Origin: Micrasema longulum
Taxonomy: Eukaryota; Arthropoda; Insecta; Trichoptera; Brachycentridae
Direction of reading: 5' to 3'
DNA: 64,000 nucleotides
Assembly: GCA_022494885.1 (NCBI GenBank)
Contig: JAGVSM010001124.1
Span: forward strand, 186,001-250,000
Part shown: positions 43,277 through 52,673 of the stretch, one piece after another
Numbering within the stretch: position 1 is the first letter of the stretch
Layout of the letters: each line of letters starts with the position of its first letter
Translations under genes and position numbers: made by a program
The notes under the pieces: model-generated
Told to the model about the DNA's origin: nothing
Seen by the model: only the letters and a program-made list of their open reading frames with translations
The model's database searches: none

Positions 43277-43714
43277 TGGTGTCGGCCGAACCGGGGAATC
43301 CCACGCCGGCACCAACCGGCGTAATTGTAAATCGTCGTGAATCAAACCGGCGCAAAACGACGTTTACCTGTATTTGTATTATATATTGGATTAAATAAAT
43401 CAATATTTTTATCGGAATTCGTTGCATGTAATATTTCCTGTTGTGTTGTTTATCCGTCCGTCCGAAGAAGCGAAAATATAATTTTTTTCAGCGGCGAAAC
43501 TTTTCCGGTTTTATGAAGGGACTCGATTCGGTCGCGGTACGGCGTTGTTTGTGTCTATTTTGTATGAAGCTCATTTTGTAGCTTTAACAAAACTTCCCGT
43601 TGAAACTTGCACAACACTGGCTTTGCCGGAGATTATTTTTTATCCGCAACTAGTTTCTTTAGACTTAAGACTAAAGAATATCAAAATAAACTCACGTGAA
43701 ACAGCTAGAAAAGT

Positions 43715-44070
43715 TACATGTTATTTTTGTAATACACGTGGATTAATAAGAAAGTTTAGTGCTACGGAAATTTGATATAAAAAATGTTTTCTTTCGCGCG
43801 GTAAAAAAAAGATCATTAAATTATATGGCAAAGTCTCTTGGAAATGTATAAAATTATTTTTTTACAAAAACAAACTACTTTGAACGACGTCACCAGTTCA
43901 TATGAATCAATTATAAGAGTTTAACAGTTATAAGAGAGACGCGGAAGATTTCCGGCTTACTAACCGTCAACGGGCCAATCGGCAGAACTGACCGAGAAAA
44001 AGCGGGAGAGAACTTGAGACGTCACACGCGGAGGAATTTCAGAAATACAAAAGTTTAAAAAATCAGAGCG
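43715..44070 (+). repeat. Family G repeat, copy 4 (longest 5' extension)
   Basis: TAGTGCTACGGAAATTTG, AAATGTTTTCTTTCGCGCGG, AAGTCTCTTGGAAATGTA, GACGTCACCAGTTCATATG, CAATCGGCAGAACTGACCG, GAGACGTCACACGCGGAGG. The 5' extension is shared with the inverted copy at 56725. Confidence 0.7.
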
Positions 44071-45385
44071 ACGATACATAAAAATAATTTTAAAAAACGG
44101 TTTAGGCTGGAGGACTTTAGAAAGTCGATGTATCTTTCCGCAGTGGATTCATTTTTTATTACTTCCTCTGGGTTTTCAAAAATTTGGCCGTATTGTGCGC
44201 ACATTTGTATGCAGTTTAACCTCTCGGCATCAAACATAGGACAATCGCGTAATATATGAAAGACGTCCTGAGAGATGAGTCCATCGCAAGGACAGCAATC
44301 ATTATCTCTTTTTTTTAATCTATGAAGATATTTTCGGAAAGCACCCTGACCTGAAAGCATTTATGTTAGCTCGTAAGTCCGCCTAAAAGTATCCAATATC
44401 TCGGCACCATTTAAAGTTTTGAAAAATAATTTCCTTATTTTGCCGGTATCGCTTGATAAATATATTTTGTTCCAAGTATTATATGATTTTTCTTGCACTA
44501 TTTTTTAATGTATGACATGGGAATAGTGATTTAACTTTTTGTACAAAATATTATTTGAACATTGGCGGGCTTATAATCGTTTTATTTTTATAATTTAAGT
44601 TACAAAATATATTCAATAGAAAATAAAGATTAAAAAGCTAAAGATTTATAAAAATATTAATAAACATATTTGTTTATAAATGACCTATACTATTACTCAA
44701 TGGGAAAAGGGAAGAAAAAGGAAAGAAGAGAGGAGAGATTAATCTCTCCTCCTTTCTTCTCCCCGAAGAGAAAGGAGAGGTTTCTTCAGACGCGATGATT
44801 TCAATAGAGATAATGTAGAAACATCTTTGATGGTGGATGGGCGATGATTCCACAGTTGAGCCGCATAGACACTATATGAGTTAGAAAAGAAAGAGGAGTT
44901 GTCTGATGGGTATTAAGAGAGTGCCTTGAGAATTAGAACGAAGACGTAAACTATGAACTGATAAGCGTTGAAAATTTTCACGCAGGTATTAAAAGCGTTG
45001 GGACTATGAAGTACATAGAACAGAAGTGAGAGGGAGATCACTCCCTCTCACTTCAGACTATCAAGTCTACTAAATGGGTAAGAATTTTTGCAACCTTCTA
45101 AGTGAGCGTAGACTGAAAAATATTTTGCGGCTTAATTCATTAGGATAAGCTCACCAGCATAAATGTTCGTCCATTAGTACTCCTAGATTTTTACGGATTT
45201 CCTGTATTGAATATGGTCATAGCAAAGCTTTTTTCGCTAATTCATCCACTCGCTCATTTTCCACGTTACCATCGTGTGCTGTAATCCATGTCATTGCAAT
45301 TTCGTTTTTTACTTGTTCGGTATTTTTTCAGCAGCTCTTTAATCTATACCTGTAGACTTTGGAAGTCCGAATTCAACATAGAGGT
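44055..45385 (-). mobile_element. R1/I-like LINE remnant split by another LINE
   Basis: The upstream part (45385-45210) reads NEIAMTWITAHDGNVENERV, DELAKKALL. This is the last RNase H block (WI.AH.G..GNE.AD.LAK.A) with one substitution in GNE.AD. The downstream part (44515-44055) reads KSYNTWNKIYLSSDTGKI, then LSGQGAFRKYLHRLKKR, DNDCCPCDG and VFHILRDCPMF, the C-terminal zinc-knuckle-like block. The 0.7 kb between them is a family C LINE in the same orientation. It has frameshifts and stops and is inactive. Confidence 0.75.
44515..45205 (-). mobile_element. Family C LINE inserted in the R1-like LINE
   Basis: Minus strand: NLGVLMDEHLCW, then LSRKIFFSLRSLRRLQKFLP, a deletion, then FYVLHSP-like and the SLFKSR-type end. 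3' UTR sequence AGGAAAAG and TTGAGTAATAG precedes a shortened tail ending GTACAAAAAGTTAAAT at 44515. The ATTGCC hairpin is partly deleted. It extends further 5' than the 22993 copy. Confidence 0.75.
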
Positions 45386-45394
45386 TTTTTTATA

Positions 45395-45730
45395 TAAAAT
45401 AACAACAACAACTAAATTTCACGCCGTTTCCCCATAAGGGTAGGCATGGAGGATTTAACGCCATATCGCGCTTCCTCCGCATTCATACATCTTCTCATAC
45501 ACGCGCGCCGATTATTCCGACTTTTGACATGCCCATCTTCAAGATTTTTAAAAATTTGATCATGCTATGTCTTTGTCAGTCTTCCTCGATTTCTGCATCC
45601 ATTAACATGCACATCGTAAATCTTTTTATCCGTTCTTTCGCTGCCCATTCGCTCTGCATGCTCAAACCAACGCAGAACCCATTTCTTAATGTTGTCGATA
45701 ATGCTTATCTCAGCATTGCATTAAGTAATC
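45395..45730 (-). mobile_element. RTE-like LINE 3' end, copy 5
   Basis: Starts (in plus orientation) AACAACAACAAC, the inverse of the (GTT)n tail. Next comes CGCCGTTTCCCCATAAGGG, then the inverse of the NRRACMRR and GRPRKT codons up to about 45730. Stops interrupt the frame. Confidence 0.8.
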
Positions 45731-45979
45731 CCACCAGTTTTTGAAGTGTTTTTTCATTTTCATAAAATTGCAGTTGCATCATGAAACGTCAGTGGAGAAA
45801 CTCAATAAGTGCATCAATCTTGTCCTTGCTTCCCAAGTTTATCGAAAAAAAATCCTTAAATATGTATGTTTTCGATCTCAAATACGGCTGGTCTTATTAC
45901 CAGTATGTGGGGGCAGGCAAATGACATAATTTATGGTAAATGGAAGATTCTCTACGTTCTAGTACGAGTTGTTACGGAA

Positions 45980-47240
45980 CTCTGAAATTGGAAAATTATA
46001 TCCAACCGTTTGCCAAATATAACCAGGGCCCCGATTACAGTGAGAAGTTATCAGAGTTATCTTCAATTGTATACAAAGTAAAATTTAATTTTCTGTTTCA
46101 AATATTTAATAATCAAATAACCGACGAAGATTGTTGAAATTCAGTCAAAAATATACATATTTTCGTACAGAAAATTCGATTTTACTTTATGGACAATGAG
46201 GAATCCCAGCCCAACGCGGAAATAAATTTTAAAAATGTTTTCGTGTACACGTGAATATTTAAAAATTTTGGAGTAGGATAAAATATTTCAAAAACGCACG
46301 CAATAATAAATAAAAAATGTTAAAAATAGTATTCATTTTAAAATCGTAAATAATGACGTCACTCCTTATATCTATGTGTGGTATTTCCGGTTTCCGCTTA
46401 AAGCCCCCGCACCTTGTAAGGGACGTTTTGACCATAGAAAAAAAAGAGTATAATTTGACATTTCAACCAGAGATTATGTCAACTTTCTAGGTTTTTCTAA
46501 ATCGAAGCGTTCGTAAAAACAACCATAACATAGAAACGAGCAAATTACGATCAACTAAATAAATTAATCAAAGCAATATTCCATAGATTCTTGTCAGGTC
46601 AGTGAAAGTAAGAACGCCAACCGTTTCATGACGTCACTACTGAATAGTGACACACTGATTACAGTCATTTGGCGCGGTATTTGATAAATGTAACTTTAAA
46701 AAAAAAATATCTTTGTAAATAACGAACAAAAAAAAAAAATTTTTGCCTAGTTAAATAGTACGCTAATAGAAAAAAAAATAGAAAACAGTGGAATTCCTCA
46801 TTGAAGATAACTCTGTTAACTTCCTTTTGTAATCGGAGCCCAGGGTCCTGATTACAATACTAAATTAACCTAATTATCTTCAACTGTATATTTACTTTAT
46901 AGAGTATTGAAGACAACTCCCATTGTAATATTGTAACCCAAGCGAGAATTCAAATAATATTTTCAATCACAATGTTTTATGAAAACAGAAATAATACGTA
47001 ATAAGGTCGATAAAAAAGTGTTCTGTTACAATCACGATTTAAACCATTGATAATAACAAAAAATGTTTCGTTTAATAGTTTTTGCGTGTTGTTTCACTAA
47101 AAGTTTAAAAGTATTAATATATAAGTGAAGTGAAAAGAACAATTTTTATGTACGCATTTTCGTGCGGAAAATTTGATTTTATCGACAGTTGGAGATATTT
47201 TTCCTAACTTCTCATTGACCCTGGGTAAGTTTTTTGACAG
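45980..47240. repeat. Family F inverted-repeat cluster, nested
   Basis: GATTACAGTGAGAAGTTATC, AGAGTTATCTTCAATTG, AAAGTAAAATTTAATTTTC at 46030-46100 and their inverses near 46150-46200 and 46795-46850 (TGAAGATAACTCTGTTAAC, TTGTAATCGGAGCCC). GGAATTCCTCATTG (46790) is inverted as CAATGAGGAATCCC (46193). More pieces lie at 46880-46920 and 47140-47225. Two CRE-like sites are at 46355 and 46631. The pattern suggests two or more nested copies of one TIR element. Confidence 0.5.
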
Positions 47241-47344
47241 GAAGTTAAAATTAATCTTCAATTTTATAGTTAAATTAAGTTTTCTGTATGAAAAATAGAA
47301 TATGTTTACATTTTTTTTTTCTAAACATGTTTAATACTGGTTAC

Positions 47345-47600
47345 AGGCGAAGATACTTTGAATTTTCATATGTAAATATATACATGAAGGAATAACCCGC
47401 CAAGCCACTTCTGTAGAGGCTTGTCAGCATTTGGAAAATAGGATATGAAAGGAAGTTATGAAAAATATACCACAACACCCAGACCAATTGAGAAAAAATC
47501 TTTCTTGGATTTTTTTCTTGCAACTGGCGGGAATCAAACCCGCGACGCTAGTTTCATAGTTAGCTGTCTTACCAACTGCGCCACGGCGCCTGTTATACGG
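47345..47600 (-). mobile_element. tRNA-derived SINE, third type
   Basis: Minus strand: GGCGCCGTGGCGCAGTTGG (perfect A box TGGCGCAGTTGG), then TCGCGGGTTTGATTCCCGC (B box with one mismatch and a perfect 5-bp T stem), then a body ending near 47345 with CATATGAAAATTCAAAG. The 5' GGCGCCG does not pair with CAGTTGCA at the other side, so it is SINE-like, not a tRNA gene. Confidence 0.7.
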
Positions 47601-47754
47601 GTATTAGTTTATACCGTCTCAGTATATACCGATGAAGATAGCCGTTCATAATCGCGGCCCTGAAAACGAATAAGGGGAAGGTATTGGATCGAATTTAGTT
47701 CAATGATTTACCATGGAAATCGCAAAGTTAGCGCTTCAAATATTAATTTGAAAT

Positions 47755-47808
47755 ATGAGATGGTTTACTTACTACACTTCTATGAGATGGTTTACTTACT
47801 ACACTTCT
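47755..47808. repeat. Perfect 27-bp tandem duplication over a splice donor
   Basis: Two identical units, 47755-47781 and 47782-47808 (ATGAGATGGTTTACTTAC plus TACACTTCT). On the minus strand each carries GAAGTGTA|GTAAGTAAAC, so the 5' splice site of the exon at 47800-48104 exists twice. Confidence 0.9.
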
Positions 47809-48104
47809 ATGATCTCGCAGTTGAGCAGCAGCTTGTTGGGTCCGAGCTCCACCACCGCCACCGCCTGGTCGTAGTAATATATCATGACCAGGGAGTCGTT
47901 GGAGAGGCGCAGCCCCGAGTAGGGCTTCGCGCCGGGCGCCGCCTTCCGCGGCGCCGGGGGCCCGGGCAGGCCCGGCAGGCTGGCCAGGCTCGGCAGGCTG
48001 AAGCCGAAGGTCGGGGACGGCGACGCCAGCGGCCACGTGGCGCTGCACGCCGCCAGCAGCGCGCACCACGCGAGGTGTCGGGACATCGCGAGCTGGCTGA
48101 TGTT
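47800..48104 (-). CDS. Exon of a secreted host protein (N-terminal part, product unknown)
   Basis: A minus-strand acceptor (GTGTTTGCTCAG, intron ending at 48105) opens the exon. The first ATG (48086-48084) starts MSRHLAWCALLAACSATWPL, a typical signal peptide with a short basic n-region and hydrophobic core. About 35 Pro/Leu/Ala/Gly-rich residues follow, then a well-structured LSNDSLVMIYYYDQAVAVVE and LGPNKLLLNCEIIEV. The frame runs into a GTAAGTAAA donor after two bases of the next codon (phase 2; last exon base 47800); the TAG seen on the genomic strand would lie in the intron junction. The exon is far more GC-rich than everything around it, and no transposon motif fits. I do not recognise the family. 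It was probably transcribed from the CpG island at 50225-50540. Confidence 0.65.
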
Positions 48105-48483
48105 CTGAGCAAACACGTACTGATTGTAAACGAACTTCACGCAAAATATCAAGAGTCAGTTGCCAATAAGGTGTTTTAAAAGCCTTTGTCTTTTTATTTA
48201 TTTATGAGAAACAATTTTTTTTTTAATGTTATCAAAAAATTATTGGTGTTTTGTAGTACCTTCTGTGTAAAAAATCAGTGAAAATACCTACGATTCCTGT
48301 GTGTTGTATGTAAAGGCGTGTGTTTTTTATATGTTTTGTATGCGATTGTTTGTGAATGTGAATGTATATTTGTGATATTATATTACAAATTATAGTATAT
48401 TTTTTAACATAAATATATTATCGTGATCGTAGAACAACGACGGATATGTTGAAAACTAGGCATTGTCTTTCTTTTATTATTAT

Positions 48484-48665
48484 TTATTATGTGACGAAGA
48501 GATCTATCCCAAAGAATTCCAAGTTATGTGACGAATTGACTAATCTACACATTCTGGACATCGGGGCATAAAAACAAAAGTTGCTCTTAGAAAATTTGAT
48601 AAATAGAAAATTTTGACTTCAGGTGACCCGGTTGGGAACATGAAAATAAATTTATTTGCAACGGA
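48484..48665 (-). mobile_element. Jockey-like LINE 3' piece, copy 4
   Basis: Inverse of 13125-13265: GATCTATCCCAAAGAATTCC, AAGTTATGTGACGAATTGAC, ACATTCTGGACATCGGGGC, AACATGAAAATAAATTTATT. Short and non-functional. Confidence 0.75.
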
Positions 48666-49129
48666 GAAGGGAAATGACTACTAATTAAGAACTACGAACT
48701 GTAAAAACCCTTGGATACTTTTTAAATCTCAAATTTGTATTATCTAAAATTATATCATTTTAATTTACATTAGTTTCTTTAACTCAATCTTTATTCTTAT
48801 CTTTCACTAAACTTTATCTTTATTATTCCTTAAATTGATTTTACACACTTATTTTATATAATTTATGAAAGATGGTGGAGTTCTATAATTGAGAATATAT
48901 ATAAAGAACGTTAGTAATGTTTATTTAATAAATGTATTTTATGTATTCTTGTTGAACTTCCAAATAAATAAAATAATAAAATTAGTACAATTTAAAAAAA
49001 ATAAAAATGAATCTAAACGAACTTCCTCTCTAAACTCAAGTTTTTACTCTATTAGAGAGGTAGAAGCGTCATTATCAATTGTTACAAAACATTTGTAATT
49101 TTTTTTTTTAAAGAAAAAGAGATATACTT

Positions 49130-49305
49130 GAGTTCTTATTATTTACTTAAAAATTTAAATTTTCAGACCATTTCCTAAAAGTCGTAATTAACTTGTGCTG
49201 GAAAAATGGAAATCGAATTGTGGTAGAGTGGGATTTGAACCTCGGACCATTGGCCCGTGAGTCCACAATACTACACGGGACCACAACCCGGTAAAACTTA
49301 AGCTA
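49130..49305 (-). mobile_element. tRNA-related SINE (family S)
   Basis: Minus strand: CGGGTTGTGGTCCCGTGTAG, TGTGGACTCACGGGCC, GAGGTTCAAATCCCACTC, TACCACAATTCGATTTCC and the 3' body AAATTTAAATTTTTAAG, AATAAGAACTC. The central GAGTTATTTACAACTC palindrome is deleted. Confidence 0.75.
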
Positions 49306-50224
49306 AGCTAAGTTACACAATTGTTTTCAATAAGATTTTTTTTACATCAAGTACTGCACAAAATCGCTATGCTTTTGCAAACAAACAAATATAATTAACG
49401 CTCTCCCAAAAAAAAAATATTATTTAACTGAAAATTTTAAAAGCAAATTTATTCCGATTTCAAATAACAATGTAAGATGAAATTAATATGTTAAAAAATA
49501 AAGTTTGTTTGACAATGTAAAAAATAAAAATAAAAATGTAATATAGGAAAAAAATAAATGTAAAACGAACGGGAGTTCTAGAGAGGAATCTCATAAAACG
49601 AGCAGACTGCTCATTTAGAGAAGTTTAAAAGTATTAAAAAATATGTGAACTTATCCTAATTATTGTTGATTACGATAGTTTGTGTTTATTTTGTATTTTA
49701 TGTATATTCAAATATTTTTTTAAAATGTGTTTTAAAAAATTCAAATCAAATGTAAAAAAAAAAGGGTTTATTCATTAAATTCAATTAAATAAATAACTTC
49801 TAGCTAACAAGTATTAGTATTATTTTGGCGAATGAGGCGTCGAATAAAATCGATCGGATTAAAAAGTCAATAAATATAATCATTATTCAATGCATGCAAT
49901 TCACACTTACTGGGTCAGATATAAATCTTCTAACTTTCTTTCGTTAATTTTAACACTTATAACTTATTCAAACACGATTTTATTTAATTGACATCGAAAC
50001 TATATTATCACGTCGTCGAACTTCGCTCATATTAAAAGGACTAATTGTAAATTTTAACTTTATTTTTTATATAGATACTCGAAAAAATATGTTTTTAAGT
50101 GTAAAAAAAAGTGTTACAATGAGACGAAAACGTTGTCACGTCAATGGTTAATTATTTTCAGTTGAATTTTCCATTCTGTCGCGTTGTTTTTCATTGTAAT
50201 CAATCGATTTACGGTGGTTGTATA

Positions 50225-50540
50225 ATTTGCTCGGATCACATGTCGGTCGATGTATTCGGCGCGGTTCGGCGAGCGCGTTCACACGTCGGCCACTCGTCAC
50301 GGCTCGTTCTCGACTGAGGAGCGAGGAGCTGACTGGGGCCGGTCAGGCTAGCGGCGGAAGTGGGTAAAGTACAGTGCAGTGTGGAGATTGTTAGTACTAG
50401 AGCCTTATGGAGTAAGGCTGTATCTCGCGCCTCGCGCCCCGCGGTGTCGGGAGTTCTCCGCGCTAGGGGTCGGTAGTTGACGTATGGAAATGGACTCTCG
50501 CGCACCATACTGCGCAGGGGTAGTAAACTCACAATCATTA
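50225..50540 (-). promoter_or_regulatory. CpG-rich island: candidate promoter and first exon
   Basis: About 300 bases with high CG content (CGCGCCTCGCGCCCCGCGG, GGCGAGCGCG) stand out sharply from AT-rich flanks. On the minus strand several initiator-like TCAGT sites (for example CAGTCAGCTC, CCTCAGTCGAG) occur. It lies 2.1 kb upstream of the exon at 47800-48104 on the same strand. The 100-codon frame across it (50538-50236) could be chance openness of GC-rich DNA, but an alternative N-terminus cannot be excluded. Confidence 0.5.
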
Positions 50541-50609
50541 TTATTAACTGCCGATTTCATTTGCAACGATGCAGACTTTTCTTAATGTACAATCATCCAA
50601 TCACAGATA

Positions 50610-50695
50610 TTTCAAAGTTTGAATAAACATTTTACTATCTTTCCCCGCTGAGTCAAATCTTAATGATTATTTAATTAACAATATTTTAAGTTGGT
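50610..50695 (-). repeat. 80-bp conserved block, inverse of 21650-21730
   Basis: TCCCCGCTGAGTCAAATC, TTAATGATTATTTAATTAAC, AATATTTTAAG. Very similar to the other copy but no ends could be defined. Confidence 0.55.
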
Positions 50696-50751
50696 CCAAA
50701 TGTTTTTAGACAACGACTGTTTTTTCACCCCCTGGGGAGTTATTACGACTA

Positions 50752-51064
50752 ACATGTTACAACAGAGATTGAGAACATTTTAAAGAAAAAATATATGAAA
50801 GTCAAGCGTTGCCTAGTAGCCGTAATAATTCAGTTAGATAAATCTCATCCACATCAACAAACGTTTCAGCTTTTTGACTTCGCAAAAATCAACAGATGGA
50901 AGAATTCATGAAATACGTACGCTTAAACATAGGCAAAATGTGAATGTTACAGTTTGCAAAGCGGCCACTTAAACCAGCCAATGACAGGTCATAAACCATG
51001 TAAATGCCTAGACTTCAATATTTCCTTCTCTCAAGTGTCCTCCATCTCTGTAGTAATATGTTTT
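50752..51064. mobile_element. Family D MITE, full copy with TIRs
   Basis: Left TTACAACAGAGATTGAGAAC, ATTTTAAAGAAAAAATAT. Right, inverted, ATTACTACAGAGATGGAGG, ACACTTGAGAGAAGG. These form terminal inverted repeats of about 55 bp, and the body carries the shared blocks in minus orientation. This copy shows that family D, otherwise seen as fragments, is a TIR element of about 310 bp. Confidence 0.8.
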
Positions 51065-51311
51065 TTTTTTACGACATATTTTAAAAATACTTTTTTTCTA
51101 TTTCATCAACATCATCCCTAACCGGTGCATAGGGCACAGCATTAGCCACGCCAAATGCAGCGTATTTCAATCATATATTACATCAGTGTAAAGCGACCAG
51201 TGTTACGCTTACGTCACCAGTTTAGAGATGGTGAACTATTGCAGTGAAAAACACCTCAGAGTTTAATATTTTATCTATTTATTATTTAATAAAGAAACCT
51301 TGCGGCTTAGA

Positions 51312-51425
51312 TTATTATTCTTATTTTTATTCTTAGATGTGGGGGTCAGTGCTATGCAAGCACCTGATGTCACTGCGACTTGTCAAGATCTATTGTGACG
51401 GGTCCCCGTGAACAGTTCTCGCCCC
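51312..51425 (-). repeat. Family I repeat, copy 2
   Basis: TTATTATTCTTATTTTTATTC, GTGGGGGTCAGTGCTATGC, GTCACTGCGACTTGTC, ATCTATTGTGACGGGTCCCC. Inverse of 11353-11470. Confidence 0.7.
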
Positions 51426-51449
51426 CCAGCCCAGGTCTATAAAGAGCCT

Positions 51450-52045
51450 GTAGCTCAATCACAAATAACTATCGACGTGCTTAAAAACATGCTAAGCATT
51501 TAAGCGATCACAACGAACAATAATGAACATGCTTAAGTTATCGCAGTCATAAGTCAACGCGTGTGTAATCTCTAAGTCAACGCTCGTGTCGGTTTGTTTT
51601 TTGTTTTCCTAGTAAATGAATACAGTTCACTGGCGAAAAATAGGCGTTTACTATAAAAAAAAAAACAATATATTGCATTCGCAAAATAGTAAGGAGTATC
51701 TAATACAAAAAAGTGAAAATTAAATTACAATTACTATGGCGACTGCTTTTTTTGACATTTGGCTTGCCAACTGCCGCCGCCGGCTAAATGCAATAAATAG
51801 CATGATAAATAATAAATAAATAAATGAAATAGCAGTTATAAAATATTTTCCATATTTACACCGGAGAAATTCAAATATTTGATTGCGCTGCAGGATTATA
51901 CGTCGCGAAACGTAAATATTTTGACATTTAATATTAGGTGTTCACGGATGTTGTATTGTGATCGTGAATTCGATAAACAACCATGCTGAGACATTGTTAT
52001 CACGTCGCTTATTAGCACGTCGATAGTTATTTGTGATTGAGCTAC
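51450..52045 (-). mobile_element. GTAGCTC MITE (family A), full copy, inverted
   Basis: Begins GTAGCTCAATCACAAATAAC at 51450 and ends GTGATTGAGCTAC at 52045, 596 bp. Interior order is reversed relative to 15447-15998. It holds an extra 40-base segment near the left end (CGATCACAACGAACAATAATG) missing from the other copy. Confidence 0.85.
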
Positions 52046-52317
52046 TGGCTACTGAATGGAAGGCGAGAGTTTACTTACATTTTGCTAAATCTCCCCCTCC
52101 AAGCCCAGATCCGTAAAGTATCGGCCTATTAGGTAGGGGGAGAATTAAACCAGTGGTCCCCCGAGGATGAGGCTCCTTTTATTTTATACATCTTCGGGAA
52201 AGTTTTGTTGGTTTTAATAATATTTTTAAGTTCATTTTTTAATTCTATATTGTCACTGTTTTTATTAAAACCGGGTGGGGTAAATCATCGTGTATTTTTA
52301 GTCCATTGTTTATAAGT

Positions 52318-52408
52318 CATTTATAAGTAATAATTGTTTATAAGTAATAATTGTTTATAAGTAATAATTGTTTATAAGTAATAATTGTTTATAAGTAATA
52401 ATTGTAAG
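52318..52408. repeat. 17-bp minisatellite, about 5 units
   Basis: TTTATAAGTAATAATTG repeated head to tail with almost no divergence, so recently amplified. Confidence 0.9.
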
Positions 52409-52439
52409 ATTCAATATGTCCATGTATTTATAATTTTCT

Positions 52440-52555
52440 TAAACTTAACGGTTTGGGTAGATAGGAAGAAATTGACTTAAGGCAATATGCCCGCCCTTAT
52501 ATGTATATTTATTGTATATGTATATAAAGTGTCCAATAAATAAATATAAGTCGGG
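52440..52555 (+). mobile_element. LINE 3' tail with ATTGCC hairpin, copy 2
   Basis: AACGGTTTGGGTAGATAGG, ATTGACTTAAGGCAAT (52471-52486), ATGCCCGCCC, GTATATAAAGTGTCC and AATAAATAAAT. Same family as 3945-4060. Confidence 0.7.
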
Positions 52556-52673
52556 TTTGGCCTATTCTTATTTGACTATTTGTATGTGGTAGTGTTGTGA
52601 TCTTCTCGTGTTGTGATTGTGTATTTCAGTTACTCATGTCAGCGAGGTGTCATCGTCGCGGGTATGTCCGTGT

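Larger units (their letters stand above)
48105..50224 (-). other. Probable first intron holding a LINE and a SINE
   Basis: Lies between the signal-peptide exon and the CpG-rich island. It contains a minus-strand Jockey-like LINE 3' piece (48484-48665) and a minus-strand family S SINE (49130-49305); otherwise AT-rich. That both elements share the gene's orientation is noted without interpretation. Confidence 0.45.

Noticed and set aside
42945..43427. 160-codon minus-strand frame
   Set aside because: It runs through a truncated GTAGCTC MITE whose other copies are not open in this frame.
47520..47595. tRNA gene on the minus strand
   Set aside because: The T arm and A box are good, but GGCGCCG does not pair with the 3' side and the D stem fails. 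The sequence continues into a SINE body.
47743..48144. Other long open frames over the GC-rich exon on both strands (133, 158 and 76 codons)
   Set aside because: They give Arg/Ala/Pro-rich nonsense typical of shadow frames in GC-rich DNA. Only the 48086-47800 frame has a signal peptide, a plausible acceptor and a consensus donor.
50236..50538. 100-codon minus-strand frame as a protein
   Set aside because: It lies in the CpG island where several frames lack stops, and has no domain. Kept only as a caveat in the promoter entry.
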